In this document: positions 26,763 through 35,747 of the stretch, piece after piece
How positions within the stretch are numbered: the first letter of the stretch is position 1
How the letters are laid out: each line of letters starts with the position of its first letter
DNA from: Vicinamibacterales bacterium
Lineage (GTDB): Bacteria > Acidobacteriota > Vicinamibacteria > Vicinamibacterales > JAMQPK01
Length of the DNA: 41,811 nucleotides
NCBI GenBank assembly: GCA_023717525.1
Contig: JAMQPK010000190.1
Location: 1 to 41,811 of the forward strand
Direction of reading: 5' to 3'
Program-made: the position numbers and the translations under genes
The notes under the pieces: model-generated
What the model was told of the DNA's origin: nothing
What the model saw: the letters and a program-made list of their open reading frames with translations, nothing else
The model's database searches: none

Positions 26763-26877
26763 GGGTAGTTCGTCAAACAGATCGAATGCGGTGTTCAGTG
26801 GGGTATCCACAGCTGTGTCCAGTCCGGGGCTGAAGGGCAAACGGTGTGCCCATGACAAAGCGCCGGATCCGGGGCTA

Positions 26878-26898
26878 AACCCTTGACTAGTAAGGGTT
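26878..26898. promoter_or_regulatory. Hairpin upstream of the histidine kinase gene
   Basis: Arms AACCCTT (26878-26884) and AAGGGTT (26892-26898) enclose a 7-base loop, GACTAGT. With the palindrome CACAGCTGTG (26808-26817) it lies in the 172-base region 26763-26934, which may be leader sequence or an N-terminal extension of the kinase. No clear promoter is seen on the minus strand there. Confidence 0.35.
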
Positions 26899-26934
26899 CG
26901 CTGCCCACTTTCGGTACCGCTGATTACATTATCG

Positions 26935-28932
26935 TCATTTCCGGCGTAGTTCTGTAAGTCTTTGAAGTTCCTCCCATTGGTGCATGAGGTCTCCAAGCTC
27001 CCACATCAGGGTCTGGTGGCGGTTGATAAGCGGCTGGGCGCCGTCCCGATCGTCGTAGAAACCGGGAACCGCCATCGCCGCCTCGATGTCTTTCATGGCC
27101 TGTTCCCGTTCGGCAATTCTGGCTTCGACGTCGGCGATCCGCTTGTGGTGCCGTTTGTCTTCGTCATCCCGCTTGCGCTGCGCCGCCTGCTCGCGCTTTC
27201 GGGTGTCATGTGCGTCCGCCTTCGTGCTTCGCACTTCGGCGGACGAGTCCGCCCTCCCGGCCCCCCTTGCACTCTTCGCACCTCCCGCACTCTTCGCACC
27301 CCCGGCACCCGTCACACCCCCCGCGCCTCGATTCTCCCTGCTCCACAGGAACTCCTTGTAGGTGCCTGGAAATACCTGCGCTTCACCGTGGCCGATCTCC
27401 ACGATCTTGTTCGCGAGCCGTTCCACGAAGTAGCGATCGTGCGAGACGAAGATCAACGTGCCGCCATAGTCCTCCAGCGCTTCGAGGAGGATGTCCTTCG
27501 AGTCGAGGTCGAGGTGATTCGTGGGTTCGTCGAGCAGCAGCGTATTCGACGGGATGAGCAGCATGCGCGCGACGGCCAGGCGGGTACGCTCTCCGCCCGA
27601 GAGCACGCCGACTTTCTTGTAGACGTCGTCACCGGAAAACAGGAAGCCGCCGAGAATATTCCTGATCGCCGGCACCATGTCGTACGGCGATCCGGCGGCC
27701 AGCGTTTCGTAGACGTTCAGCTTCGGATCGAGGCGCGTTGCCTCATCCTGCGCGAAATACTGCATGACGACCTGATGCCCCTCGCGCCGAGTGCCGCTGT
27801 CGGGCGCCTCCACTCCTGACAACATCCGCATCAGCGTCGACTTGCCAGCCCCGTTCGGCCCCACCAGGGCGATGCGGTCACCGCGCTCGACGAGCAGGCT
27901 CTGCCGGTTGAAGATCGGCCGCGAGCCGTACGCTTTCCGGGCATCCTGAAGTTCGAGGACCGTGCGGCCGCTCTTTGCACATACGGGAAAATTGAAGTGA
28001 ATCCGCTTGCGTTCGGGCGGCGCCTCGATGGGCACCACCTTGTCCAGCATCTTGATGCGGCTCTGCACCTGCGACGCCTTGGTCGCCTGATACCGGAAGC
28101 GATCGATGAACATCTTCACCCGTGCAATTTCCTCGTCCTGCTCGCGCTTGGCTTTGCGCAGCTGTTCCATGCGCGCATCGCGTTCGGCGATGTAGTGGGT
28201 GTAATTGCCGGGATAGTCGGTCAGATGCCGCAGGTTCAGGTCGGTGATGCGCGTCACGACGGAATCCAGAAAGAACCGATCGTGCGACACGAGGATCACG
28301 GAGTGGGGGTAGGCGCTCAAGTATTCCTCGAGCCAGTTCCTCGCTTCGAGATCGAGATGGTTGGTCGGCTCATCGAGGAGCAGCAGTGTCGGCCGGCCGA
28401 GCAGGAGCTTCGCCAAGGCCAGCCGCATCTGCCACCCGCCCGAGAGGGAATCGGTCGGCTGGGCGAACTGCTCGTCGCTGAACCCAAGGCCGCGAAGCAC
28501 CGTCGCCACCTTCAGGTCGATGTTGTATCCATCCTCGATCCGGAACCGATCCTGGAGCGCGCTATAGCGCTCGAGCAGTGCGTCGTGGACCTCCGGCGCT
28601 ACGCTCGCGTCGGCGAGGCGTTCCTCGATGTCGTGCATCTCGGACTTCACCGAGAGCAGGTCGGCAAACGCCGAACTGGCCTCGTCGAGGATCGTATGGC
28701 CCGCGTGTGCCAGGCCATCCTGTGGCAGGTAACCGACGGTGAGCGCCGCCGGCTTGATGACGGTGCCCTTATCGGGCTCGTCGAAACCGGCGAGTATCTT
28801 CAGGAGGGTCGTCTTGCCCGCGCCGTTCGGGCCGCAAAGGCCCACCCGCTCGCCGTCTGAAATCTGCCACGTGACGTCTTCGAGGAGTGCTCGTTCGCCG
28901 AACGACTTGGTGACGCCGGAAAGCTGAATCAA
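26935..28932 (-). CDS. ABC-F family ATPase
   Basis: A 665-residue protein with two nucleotide-binding domains and no membrane domain. The first has GPNGAGKTT, LSGGWQMRLALAKLL and LLLLDEPTNHLD; the second has GPNGAGKST, LSGGERTRLAVARML and LLLDEPTNHLD. The linker between them is charged (RKAKREQDEEIARVKMFIDRFR), as in proteins that reach into the ribosomal E site. ABC-F proteins act on ribosomes rather than as transporters. After the second domain comes an unusual Gly/Ala/Lys linker encoded by a 9-base array, then a coiled coil (KREQAAQRKRDDEDKRHHKRIADVEARIAEREQA) like the Uup C-terminal domain. It lies 11 bases after the HTH-receiver gene. Confidence 0.93.
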   Translation of the reverse strand: MIQLSGVTKSFGERALLEDVTWQISDGERVGLCGPNGAGKTTLLKILAGFDEPDKGTVIKPAALTVGYLPQDGLAHAGHTILDEASSAFADLLSVKSEMHDIEERLADASVAPEVHDALLERYSALQDRFRIEDGYNIDLKVATVLRGLGFSDEQFAQPTDSLSGGWQMRLALAKLLLGRPTLLLLDEPTNHLDLEARNWLEEYLSAYPHSVILVSHDRFFLDSVVTRITDLNLRHLTDYPGNYTHYIAERDARMEQLRKAKREQDEEIARVKMFIDRFRYQATKASQVQSRIKMLDKVVPIEAPPERKRIHFNFPVCAKSGRTVLELQDARKAYGSRPIFNRQSLLVERGDRIALVGPNGAGKSTLMRMLSGVEAPDSGTRREGHQVVMQYFAQDEATRLDPKLNVYETLAAGSPYDMVPAIRNILGGFLFSGDDVYKKVGVLSGGERTRLAVARMLLIPSNTLLLDEPTNHLDLDSKDILLEALEDYGGTLIFVSHDRYFVERLANKIVEIGHGEAQVFPGTYKEFLWSRENRGAGGVTGAGGAKSAGGAKSARGAGRADSSAEVRSTKADAHDTRKREQAAQRKRDDEDKRHHKRIADVEARIAEREQAMKDIEAAMAVPGFYDDRDGAQPLINRHQTLMWELGDLMHQWEELQRLTELRRK
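27213..27245. repeat. Hairpin inside the ABC-F gene
   Basis: Arms CGTCCGCC (27213-27220) and GGCGGACG (27238-27245), with an inner GTGC/GCAC pairing. It encodes part of the extra linker next to the 9-base array and looks like an inserted palindromic element rather than conserved coding sequence. Confidence 0.6.
27269..27331. repeat. 9-base array inside the ABC-F linker
   Basis: Seven 9-base units on the plus strand: GCACTCTTC, GCACCTCCC, GCACTCTTC, GCACCCCCG, GCACCCGTC, ACACCCCCC and GCGCCTCGA. Because 9 is a multiple of 3, it reads on the minus strand as three-residue GGA/KSA-like repeats between the second ATPase domain and the coiled coil. Confidence 0.8.
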
Positions 28933-28943
28933 TCGGTATGATT

Positions 28944-29546
28944 TTACGCGGGTTCGCCCATTGCCCTGGAGGCGACCGTCAGCACCTGCTGAATGCGGAA
29001 AGGCTTGGTGAGGTAGCCGGCCACGCCAAGATTCACGGCTTCGATGGCCGCCGTCTCGGTCGAGTGTCCGGTGATGATGATGACCGGAAGCGCCGTTTTC
29101 AAGCGCTTCGCCTCTCGAATGACGCTGAGGCCGTCGATGCCGGGCATGTTCAGGTCGGCGATAAGCAGGTCGTAGGGATAGAGATGCAGGCGCTCGAGCG
29201 CCGAGCGGCCATCGGGCGCGGTGTCAACATCGTAGTCTTCCAGCGCGAGCGTCTTTGTCAGGAGATCGCGGATGCTGGATTCGTCGTCCACCACAAGAAT
29301 TCGCCGGCGCGGTCCGGCCGGACGTGCAGGTGCTGCCGCTGCTGCGGGAGCCGGCGCTCCCCCCGCCCGTCCTGCTCGCGGACCCTGGCTCTCCAGCCAG
29401 CCATCGATGTCGCGTTTGCGGAAGCGCCATTGGCGCCCCACGCGGACGGCGGGAATCTTGCCGGCCTTGATGAGTCGATAGACCGTTCGCAGGTTCACCT
29501 GGAGGTATTCGAGCACCTCCTCTGTGGTGAGAAAGGTCTCATCCAT
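28944..29546 (-). CDS. Excisionase-type HTH protein with C-terminal receiver domain
   Basis: A 200-residue protein with its DNA-binding domain first. Residues 5-52 (FLTTEEVLEYLQVNLRTVYRLIKAGKIPAVRVGRQWRF...) match the MerR/excisionase-like HTH. A flexible Ala/Pro/Gly linker (55-80) follows, then a receiver domain (82-200) with acidic pair DDE at 87-89, phosphoacceptor D131 in LLIADLNMPG, the threonine of ITGHS and the lysine of LTKPF. Classical response regulators have the receiver first, so the order is inverted. It is the first gene of the unit with ABC-F, kinase and NtrC-type genes; the same kinase might phosphorylate both receivers, though this is inference. Confidence 0.9.
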   Translation of the reverse strand: MDETFLTTEEVLEYLQVNLRTVYRLIKAGKIPAVRVGRQWRFRKRDIDGWLESQGPRAGRAGGAPAPAAAAAPARPAGPRRRILVVDDESSIRDLLTKTLALEDYDVDTAPDGRSALERLHLYPYDLLIADLNMPGIDGLSVIREAKRLKTALPVIIITGHSTETAAIEAVNLGVAGYLTKPFRIQQVLTVASRAMGEPA

Positions 29547-29653
29547 GAGGCAATTACAGGAATATTACCCCGGGGAGACCTACAATTGAACAGAGCCGAC
29601 CGCTGGCGGCCCGCCGCCGTCTAACTGGTAGACCGCCTGGGGTAGCGCGTCCG

Positions 29654-30304
29654 ATGACTTCTATTGCTATGACAGTTCCGACGACGTGGACCGACGAAGA
29701 GCTCGTCGACCGCTCGAAGACCGGCGATACCGAGAGCTTCAACCAACTGGTCCGCCGGTGGGAGCGGCCTATTTTTGCTCTTGCGTACCGCACCCTCGGT
29801 CGCGAGGAAGACGCACGCGACGTGACGCAGGAAACCTTTCTGCGTGCGTTCCGGGCGCTTCCGGGTTTCAAAGGCGACGCGAAGTTTTCGTCCTGGCTTT
29901 ACCGAATTGCCCTGAACCTGTGCCGCGACTGGATGCGCAAGGAGCGGCGGACGCCCGTTGTTCAGGTGCCCGAAGGCGTTGACATCGACCAGCTCGCCGA
30001 GCGGCAGGGCCATGAGTCGGAGTCGGTCGAAGATGCCGCCGCTCGGGCCGAGCTGAGCCGTGGCGTGGCCAGGGCAATGGAGCACCTGCCAACCGAGCAG
30101 CGGACGGCGATTCTGTTGAAGGAGTATCACGGGCTGACTTTTCAGGAGATCGCCGAGATGATGAATTGCCCGTTGAGCACGGCAAAGACGCGCGTGTATC
30201 AGGGACTGATTCTCCTGCGCAAGCATCTCGCCGAGCAGGGGCAGTTCGAACCGCCGGCACCGTCCGCAGGCGCGTCCGCCTTGCGGCCGCAGCGCGAAAG
30301 CTGA
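29654..30304 (+). CDS. ECF-type RNA polymerase sigma factor (RpoE-like)
   Basis: A 216-residue sigma factor. Region 2 shows FNQLVRRWERPIFALAYRTLGREEDARDVTQETFLRAFRAL and FSSWLYRIALNLCRDWMRKE; region 4 shows LPTEQRTAILLKEYHGLTFQEIAEMMNCPLSTAKTRVYQGLILLRKHL. The C-terminal 20 residues are an Ala/Pro-rich tail. An ATG at 29669 is an alternative start. Five bases after its stop begins a zinc-finger anti-sigma gene, the standard pairing for ECF control. The divergent gap 29547-29653 holds a CCCCGGGG palindrome but no promoter that can be called with confidence. Confidence 0.94.
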   Translation: MTSIAMTVPTTWTDEELVDRSKTGDTESFNQLVRRWERPIFALAYRTLGREEDARDVTQETFLRAFRALPGFKGDAKFSSWLYRIALNLCRDWMRKERRTPVVQVPEGVDIDQLAERQGHESESVEDAAARAELSRGVARAMEHLPTEQRTAILLKEYHGLTFQEIAEMMNCPLSTAKTRVYQGLILLRKHLAEQGQFEPPAPSAGASALRPQRES

Positions 30305-30309
30305 ACTTT

Positions 30310-31050
30310 ATGACACTGCATATCACCGACGATCGCGACGCCCTGCTCGATTACCTCTACGACGAAGGCGATCCGGCCGAACGGCTGAAAATCGCCCGTC
30401 ACCTTCAGGACTGTGCGGAATGTTCGGTCGCCGTGCTCGAGCTGCGGTCAGTTCGCGGCATGCTGGCCGACTGGACGCCGCCTCCCGCGACCCTCGGCTT
30501 CCGCATCGTCCAGGATGCCGGTCCCAAGCAGGCCCGCTGGTGGAAGCCGGCAGTGGGTGCTCCGGCGTGGTCGCAGGCGGCCGCCGCGGCGTTTCTGTTT
30601 GCCGCAGGCATGGCGGTCTCGCAGCTCGACGTGCAGTATGGCGATGGCGCGGTGACTGTGCGGCCGCGATCTGCCGCGCCGGTGTCGTCGGCTTCCACGC
30701 TGGGAGTGATCGCCCCTGTTGCGGTGCGCCAGAACGACATTCCATTGGCTGCGGAGACGCCGAGCGCGTCTGAATCCAGGACCGCGTCGTCGGATACCAG
30801 CGCGTCGGACGCAAACGATGTGCTTCGCCGCGTCAGGGCGATGCTCGATCAGAGCGAAGCGAAGCAGCAGCGCGAGCTTGCGCTGCGCCTGGCCGACGTC
30901 GTCCGCGATTTCGACGCGCAGCGGCGCGCCGACTTGCTGCAGGTGCAGCAGAACCTCGGACAGATCGAGGGGCAGACGGGCGAGGCCGTTGCCCGCAATC
31001 GAGACCTGCTGAACTATATTGTCCGGACCTCGAGTACTCGACAACAGTGA
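30310..31050 (+). CDS. Membrane anti-sigma factor with HxxxCxxC zinc finger
   Basis: A 246-residue protein starting at ATG 30310. The N-terminal anti-sigma domain has H31-x3-C35-x2-C38 in ARHLQDCAECSVAVL, the zinc-binding signature of ECF anti-sigma factors. One transmembrane segment is near residues 84-105 (WSQAAAAAFLFAAGMAVSQL). The outer part is Ser/Ala-rich, then helical with coiled-coil character (MLDQSEAKQQRELALRLADVVRDFDAQ). It probably holds the preceding sigma factor at the membrane and releases it on an envelope signal. Confidence 0.9.
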   Translation: MTLHITDDRDALLDYLYDEGDPAERLKIARHLQDCAECSVAVLELRSVRGMLADWTPPPATLGFRIVQDAGPKQARWWKPAVGAPAWSQAAAAAFLFAAGMAVSQLDVQYGDGAVTVRPRSAAPVSSASTLGVIAPVAVRQNDIPLAAETPSASESRTASSDTSASDANDVLRRVRAMLDQSEAKQQRELALRLADVVRDFDAQRRADLLQVQQNLGQIEGQTGEAVARNRDLLNYIVRTSSTRQQ

Positions 31051-31060
31051 GGCATTGACC

Positions 31061-31882
31061 GTGAAATTGAAGGCCGCGGGAGTTGCAACCGTTATGACGA
31101 TTTGGGCGTCGGGACCTGCCGTTGCGCAGGTACGTCCGCCCCAACCGGCGAACCCGGCGCAAATGCAGGCGCGCCGGGAAATCGCGACGCTCGAGGCCGT
31201 CCTCGAGAACGCGGTCAGCTACGGTGCGCGGATGCTGACGCAGCACGTGCAGAACGCCAATATTCCCGACATGGTGATGTTGACGGGGATGGCCCGCGCG
31301 CGCGGTTTCCGGCTCGATGGTTATGGGGTTGTGGTCGACGTGGAATTCCCGTCGATTCGCCGAAGCGTCATGTGGAGCATGCGGGCCCTGCAGCCCCCCG
31401 ATCGCCAGCTTCTCGCGGCGATGCGCGAGATTCGCAAGTCGATGCAGGATCCACGCGATGCGGCGGCGCGAGACGCGATCGATCGCGACATCAGAGAGCT
31501 CGAGGCGGACATCAGGGCGACCGACCAGCAGGTTGGGGCGATGACGGCCGCGTCGAGTGCCCCGGGTAGTGCGAGCGCGACCGTCATGCCTGGAGCCGTG
31601 GGCGCTCCGAAGACCGACATCAAGGGCGTGTACTTCAATGAGATTACGAGCGCCCTGATGGACGCGATCCTCGACCGTGGCGCGCCTGTCGGCGTCGGTG
31701 CCGAGGAATGGCTGACGGTGGCCGCGCGCGAGAGCGCCGATCGTGGATTTGTGTCCAGCGATCCGAACGACACCGCCATGACGTTCATCCTTCGCATCAA
31801 GGGCAGCGATCTCCAGGCTCTGCGGGAGCGCCGGCTGAGCAGGGACGAGGCGCGGGGGAAGATCGAGATACGGCAGTACTAA
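31061..31882 (+). CDS. Exported protein of unknown function in the sigma operon
   Basis: A 273-residue protein starting at GTG 31061, 10 bases after the anti-sigma stop. A signal peptide (LKAAGVATVMTIWASGPAVAQ) leads into a Pro/Gln-rich start, a helical segment EIATLEAVLENAVSYGARML, the strand-rich LDGYGVVVDVEFPS, a central charged helix (DAIDRDIRELEADIRATDQQV), and a conserved-looking tail VYFNEITSALMDAILDRGA to MTFILRIKGSDLQAL. No known family is recognised. It is probably periplasmic and, by position, a candidate sensor or effector of the sigma/anti-sigma pair. Confidence 0.75.
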   Translation: MKLKAAGVATVMTIWASGPAVAQVRPPQPANPAQMQARREIATLEAVLENAVSYGARMLTQHVQNANIPDMVMLTGMARARGFRLDGYGVVVDVEFPSIRRSVMWSMRALQPPDRQLLAAMREIRKSMQDPRDAAARDAIDRDIRELEADIRATDQQVGAMTAASSAPGSASATVMPGAVGAPKTDIKGVYFNEITSALMDAILDRGAPVGVGAEEWLTVAARESADRGFVSSDPNDTAMTFILRIKGSDLQALRERRLSRDEARGKIEIRQY

Positions 31883-31902
31883 ATTCGAATTTCCGGGTCT
31901 AA

Positions 31903-31908
31903 TACAAT
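31903..31908 (+). promoter_or_regulatory. -10-like TACAAT before a lipoprotein gene
   Basis: TACAAT lies directly before ATG 31909 and 6 bases before ATG 31915, with no ribosome binding site. This spacing would put the transcription start at the second ATG and yield a leaderless message. Confidence 0.4.
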
Positions 31909-31914
31909 ATGTAT

Positions 31915-32412
31915 ATGCCTCGGAACCTGTTCATCGGACTGGTCGGTTTGCTGGCGGCGGCTGTCAGCACCGCGGCGTGCGGCAGCCGGGCGGCGCAGGA
32001 CGTCACCAAGGTCCTGACAGTCAGCGACGCGAAGACCGGATGGTATGACGCCGGCGTCGAGAATGGCCTCAACAAGCTCGTGCCGAGCGTCACCCTCACC
32101 CTGAACAACGCCGGACGCGAACCGATCAGCAACGTGCAGCTGAACGCTGTGATTCGGCGCCAGGGCGAAACGGAGGAGTGGGGTGGTGCGTACGTAAAGG
32201 TGATTGGCGCCGGCGGACTTGCGGCCGGTGGCTCCACCAAGCCAGTGGTGCTGCGATCCAACCTCGGCTACACCGGCATCGAGCCGCGCGCGCAGATGTT
32301 GAAAAACAAGCAGTTCGTCGACGCGCACATCCAGGTGTTCGTCAAGCACGGCGGCGATCAGTGGGTGAAGCTGGGCGAGTGGCCAGTGGCAAGAGAGCTT
32401 CTTACACAGTAA
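31915..32412 (+). CDS. Probable lipoprotein of unknown function
   Basis: A 165-residue protein. The signal segment LFIGLVGLLAAAVSTAAC ends in a lipobox-like SxAAC with the cysteine at 22. The mature part is one beta-sandwich-like domain: VTLTLNNAGREPISNVQLNAVIRRQGE, AGGLAAGGSTKPVVLRS and FVDAHIQVFVKHGGDQWVKLGEWPV, resembling FxLYD or DUF2393-type domains that sense or stabilise envelope structures. The start at 31915 is preferred for its spacing to the -10-like TACAAT; 31909 would add two residues. The permease gene follows after 12 bases. Confidence 0.72.
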   Translation: MPRNLFIGLVGLLAAAVSTAACGSRAAQDVTKVLTVSDAKTGWYDAGVENGLNKLVPSVTLTLNNAGREPISNVQLNAVIRRQGETEEWGGAYVKVIGAGGLAAGGSTKPVVLRSNLGYTGIEPRAQMLKNKQFVDAHIQVFVKHGGDQWVKLGEWPVARELLTQ

Positions 32413-32424
32413 GCTCTTAAGTCC

Positions 32425-33795
32425 TTGCCTCAGCCGTCGTCACAACTCGAGAGACGCCTCGGCCCGCTCGACGCCGCTGCCATCATCGTCGCCAATGTGA
32501 TTGGCGGCGGGATCCTGTTCACGCCGCCGCAGGTCGCGGCGGCGGTTCCCAATGCGGTTTGGTTTCTCAGCGCCTGGGTCGCGGGCGGTGCCCTGGCGCT
32601 GGCGGGCGCAATGGCGTACGCGGAGCTCGCGGCGGTGCGCCCCCGCGCAGGCGGCGAGTACGTCTATCTGAACGCCGCATTCGGCCGCCTTGCTGCGTTT
32701 CTGACAGGCTGGACGTCGTTCGTTGCCGGTTTCACTGGAGCCATTGCCGCCAGCGCGATCGTTCTCACGTTCTATCTGGAGCGCTTCATTCCCGGCGCCG
32801 CTAACAGCACTCCGTTCTTCGTCATCCCTCTGCCCTATGTGCCATTGACGTTCTCGCGGCAGACGCTGGTTGCGCTGTCCGCAATTGCGCTGATGTCGTG
32901 GATTCATATTCGAGGCGTCGGACCTGGACGGATCATGGGCAACGTGCTGGCCGCACTGAAGGTCTCCGCGCTGCTGATGTTCATCGCCCTTGGGTTCTCA
33001 ATCGGCAGCGGAGCGGCCGCCAACCTGACGGCGTCGGCCGGTCCGGTGCAGCCGACGTCCTGGCTGCTGGCGCTGATCCCCGTGATGTTCACCTACTCGG
33101 GATGGAACGCCGCAGGATACATTGCGGAAGAGATTCGGGATCCCGGCCGCAACGTCCCGAGGGCGTTTGCGCTTGGCACGGCCGCGGTCATCTTTATCTA
33201 TCTGTCGCTGAACATTCTGTACCTCTACGTGCTGCCGGTGGCGGATCTTGCTCAAGTGAAGGGAAGCGTGCTCGACGTTGTCGCCGACCGCCTGCTTGGC
33301 GCGCGCGCCGGCGACATCATGGGCGTCGTGTCGATTATCAGCCTCGCCGCGAGCATCAGCGCGATGACGTTCGCGGGGCCACGCGTCTACTACGCGATGG
33401 CACGCGACGGTCTGTTCGTCAACGTGGCGGGACGCGTGCACCCGCGCTACAAGACACCTGCGGCCGCGATCGTTGCGCAGGCGGTATGGGCGGGACTCCT
33501 TGTCCTTTCGGGCAGCGCCGATGCCCTGACGAACTACACGGGGTTCGCTATCGTGCTGTTCGCGGGCATTGCGGTTTCCGCGCTGTTCGTCCTGCGCCTG
33601 CGCGAGCCATCGGCGGCGCGGCCGTTCTCAGCCATCGGGTATCCGGCGGCGCCCGCGATTTTCGTCGTGGCCTGCCTGATGATTGTCGTGAACGGCATCT
33701 ACAGCCGCCCGGGACCGACGGGCGCCGGGCTTCTCGTCATTGCCGCCGGCGTCCCGTTGTACATGTGGCTGGCGCACCGCCACCCCGTTTCTTGA
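32425..33795 (+). CDS. APC-family amino acid permease
   Basis: A 456-residue membrane protein with about 12 helices. The first helix has the APC substrate-binding signature AAAIIVANVIGGGILFTPP, followed by ALAGAMAYAELAAVRPRAGGEYVYLNAAFG in helices 2-3. MFTYSGWNAAGYIAEEIRDPGRNVPRA is typical of helix 6 and the following loop. Such permeases take up amino acids by sodium or proton symport, or exchange them. The start is TTG 32425, since no ATG or GTG in frame precedes the conserved N-terminus. Its stop overlaps the -35 element of the hslV promoter. Confidence 0.92.
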   Translation: MPQPSSQLERRLGPLDAAAIIVANVIGGGILFTPPQVAAAVPNAVWFLSAWVAGGALALAGAMAYAELAAVRPRAGGEYVYLNAAFGRLAAFLTGWTSFVAGFTGAIAASAIVLTFYLERFIPGAANSTPFFVIPLPYVPLTFSRQTLVALSAIALMSWIHIRGVGPGRIMGNVLAALKVSALLMFIALGFSIGSGAAANLTASAGPVQPTSWLLALIPVMFTYSGWNAAGYIAEEIRDPGRNVPRAFALGTAAVIFIYLSLNILYLYVLPVADLAQVKGSVLDVVADRLLGARAGDIMGVVSIISLAASISAMTFAGPRVYYAMARDGLFVNVAGRVHPRYKTPAAAIVAQAVWAGLLVLSGSADALTNYTGFAIVLFAGIAVSALFVLRLREPSAARPFSAIGYPAAPAIFVVACLMIVVNGIYSRPGPTGAGLLVIAAGVPLYMWLAHRHPVS

Positions 33796-33820
33796 CACCC
33801 CGATCCTGCGCCGATAGACT
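33792..33820 (+). promoter_or_regulatory. Sigma-70 promoter of hslVU
   Basis: A perfect -35 TTGACA (33792-33797), a 17-base spacer and -10 TAGACT (33815-33820). The hslV GTG lies 8 bases after the -10, so the message would be leaderless or nearly so. The -35 contains the permease stop codon. Confidence 0.7.
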
Positions 33821-33828
33821 CGGAAAAA

Positions 33829-34356
33829 GTGATCCACTCGACCACGATCCTCGCGCTGCGGCACCGCGATCGCGCCGTGCTGGCGGGTGACGGTCAGGTA
33901 ACCTTCGGCGACACCATCGTCAAGCAGAGCGCCAAGAAGATCCGGCGTCTTTACAACGACAAGATCCTGGCGGGCTTCGCCGGATCCGCGGCCGACTCGT
34001 TCGCCCTTTTCGCGCGGTTCGAGGCGAAACTCGAGCAATATCGCGGCAACCTCGAGCGTGCGTCGGTCGAGTTGGCGAAGGACTGGCGCACCGATCGCGC
34101 GCTGCGCCGTCTCGAGGCCATGCTGGTCGTGGCCGACAAGACCTCGATGTTTCTGCTGTCGGGAACCGGGGATTTGATTGAACCGGACGAGGGGATCATC
34201 GGCATCGGATCGGGCGGGCCGTACGCACTGGCTGCGGCCAAGGCCCTGATGCGCCACACCGATCTCAGCGCGCGAGATATCGCCGAGCGCGCCATGAACG
34301 TGGCCGCCTCGATTTGCATCTATACCAACAATACGCTGGCTATTGAAGAGCTGTAA
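33829..34356 (+). CDS. hslV: ATP-dependent protease subunit HslV
   Basis: A 175-residue Ntn-hydrolase, the peptidase ring of the HslVU (ClpQY) protease. After a short MIHS propeptide the catalytic threonine T5 begins [60 protein letters not shown] and [19 protein letters not shown] are family signatures. The start is GTG 33829. The stop shares bases with the hslU start (TAATG), so the two subunits are coupled. Confidence 0.96.
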   Translation: MIHSTTILALRHRDRAVLAGDGQVTFGDTIVKQSAKKIRRLYNDKILAGFAGSAADSFALFARFEAKLEQYRGNLERASVELAKDWRTDRALRRLEAMLVVADKTSMFLLSGTGDLIEPDEGIIGIGSGGPYALAAAKALMRHTDLSARDIAERAMNVAASICIYTNNTLAIEEL

Positions 34357-35747
34357 TGGCAATCACGCTTCCTGAAACGCTCGCCCCGGCGACCGACTCG
34401 ATGACCCCGCGACAAATCGTCGCCGAGCTCGACAAGCATGTCATCGGGCAGAAAGACGCGAAGCGCGCCGTCGCTATTGCTCTGCGAAACCGGATGCGAA
34501 GGCAGAAGCTGGCGCCGGAGCTGGCCGAGGAAATCGTTCCGAAAAACATTCTGATGATCGGGCCCACCGGCGTCGGCAAGACCGAGATCGCGCGAAGGCT
34601 TGCAAAACTTGCGCAGTCGCCGTTCATCAAGGTTGAAGCGTCGAAGTTCACCGAGGTGGGGTACGTCGGACGCGACGTGGAGTCGATGGTTCGTGACCTG
34701 GTCGAGCTGTCGGTCGACATGGTCCGCGAAGAGAAACTCGAGGATGTTCATGCGAAGGCCGAGCAGAATGCCGAGGAGCGCCTGCTCGATCTGCTGCTGC
34801 CTCCACCACGCGCCTCGATGGAACCGCCGTCCCAGAACGACGAACCGCCCGACCGCAACGAATCCTGGCTGCACACTCGTGAGAAGTTCCGCGAGCAGCT
34901 GCGCGACGGCCGGCTCGATCACCGCTCGGTAGACATCGATGTCCGCGAGCGCGCGTTCCCGTCGTTTGAAGTTGTCACCGGTTCGTCGATCGAAGAGATC
35001 GACATCAATATCAAGGACATGCTGCCCGGACTCATCCAGGGGCGCACGCGCAAGCGCCGGATGAAGGTACCCGAGGCCTTCGACCACCTGATGCAGGAGG
35101 AAGAGGGGAAGCTGGTCGATATGGACAGCGTGTCCCGCGTCGCCGTCGAGCGGGTCGAGCAGAGCGGCATCATCTTCGTCGACGAGATCGACAAGATCGC
35201 GGGGCGCGAAGGAGGCCAGGGTCCGGATGTAAGCCGTGAGGGCGTGCAGCGCGATATCCTCCCGATCATCGAGGGGACGACGGTCAACACGAAGTACGGG
35301 ATGGTCCGCACCGACCACATCCTGTTCATTGCGGCCGGCGCGTTTCACGTGTCGAAGCCGTCAGACTTGATTCCGGAACTGCAGGGGCGGTTTCCGATTC
35401 GCGTCGAGCTCGAGCCGCTCGGCAAGCACGATTTCGTGCGCATCCTCACCGAGCCAAAGAACGCGCTCGTGAAGCAGTACACCGCGCTTCTGGAGACCGA
35501 AGGCATCACGCTGCGGTTTCTCGACGAGGCCATCGATCGCATCGCCGACTTCGCGACGATCGTGAACGAGCGCACCGAGAACATCGGCGCGCGCCGCCTC
35601 CACACGGTAATGGAACGGCTGCTCGACGAGATCTCGTTCGAAGGGCCGGACCTCCGCGACAAGATGGTTACCATCGACAGGATGTACGTCGATCAGATGC
35701 TGTCGGTCATCGTGAAGAACGAAGATCTGTCGCGCTACATCCTGTGA
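34356..35747 (+). CDS. hslU: ATP-dependent protease ATPase subunit HslU
   Basis: A 463-residue AAA+ unfoldase that feeds substrates to HslV. It begins with [34 protein letters not shown], has the pore-region motif in [19 protein letters not shown], Walker [10 protein letters not shown], Walker [12 protein letters not shown], the intervening I domain (about residues 110-235) and sensor regions. The C-terminus ends NEDLSRYIL, matching the short hydrophobic tail that docks into HslV. Its stop overlaps the next gene start (GTGA). Confidence 0.97.
   Translation: MAITLPETLAPATDSMTPRQIVAELDKHVIGQKDAKRAVAIALRNRMRRQKLAPELAEEIVPKNILMIGPTGVGKTEIARRLAKLAQSPFIKVEASKFTEVGYVGRDVESMVRDLVELSVDMVREEKLEDVHAKAEQNAEERLLDLLLPPPRASMEPPSQNDEPPDRNESWLHTREKFREQLRDGRLDHRSVDIDVRERAFPSFEVVTGSSIEEIDINIKDMLPGLIQGRTRKRRMKVPEAFDHLMQEEEGKLVDMDSVSRVAVERVEQSGIIFVDEIDKIAGREGGQGPDVSREGVQRDILPIIEGTTVNTKYGMVRTDHILFIAAGAFHVSKPSDLIPELQGRFPIRVELEPLGKHDFVRILTEPKNALVKQYTALLETEGITLRFLDEAIDRIADFATIVNERTENIGARRLHTVMERLLDEISFEGPDLRDKMVTIDRMYVDQMLSVIVKNEDLSRYIL

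Noticed and set aside
26805-26817. GTATCCACA-like DnaA box next to CACAGCTGTG
   Set aside because: A single imperfect box in a region without dnaA, dnaN or AT-rich unwinding sequence is not an origin.
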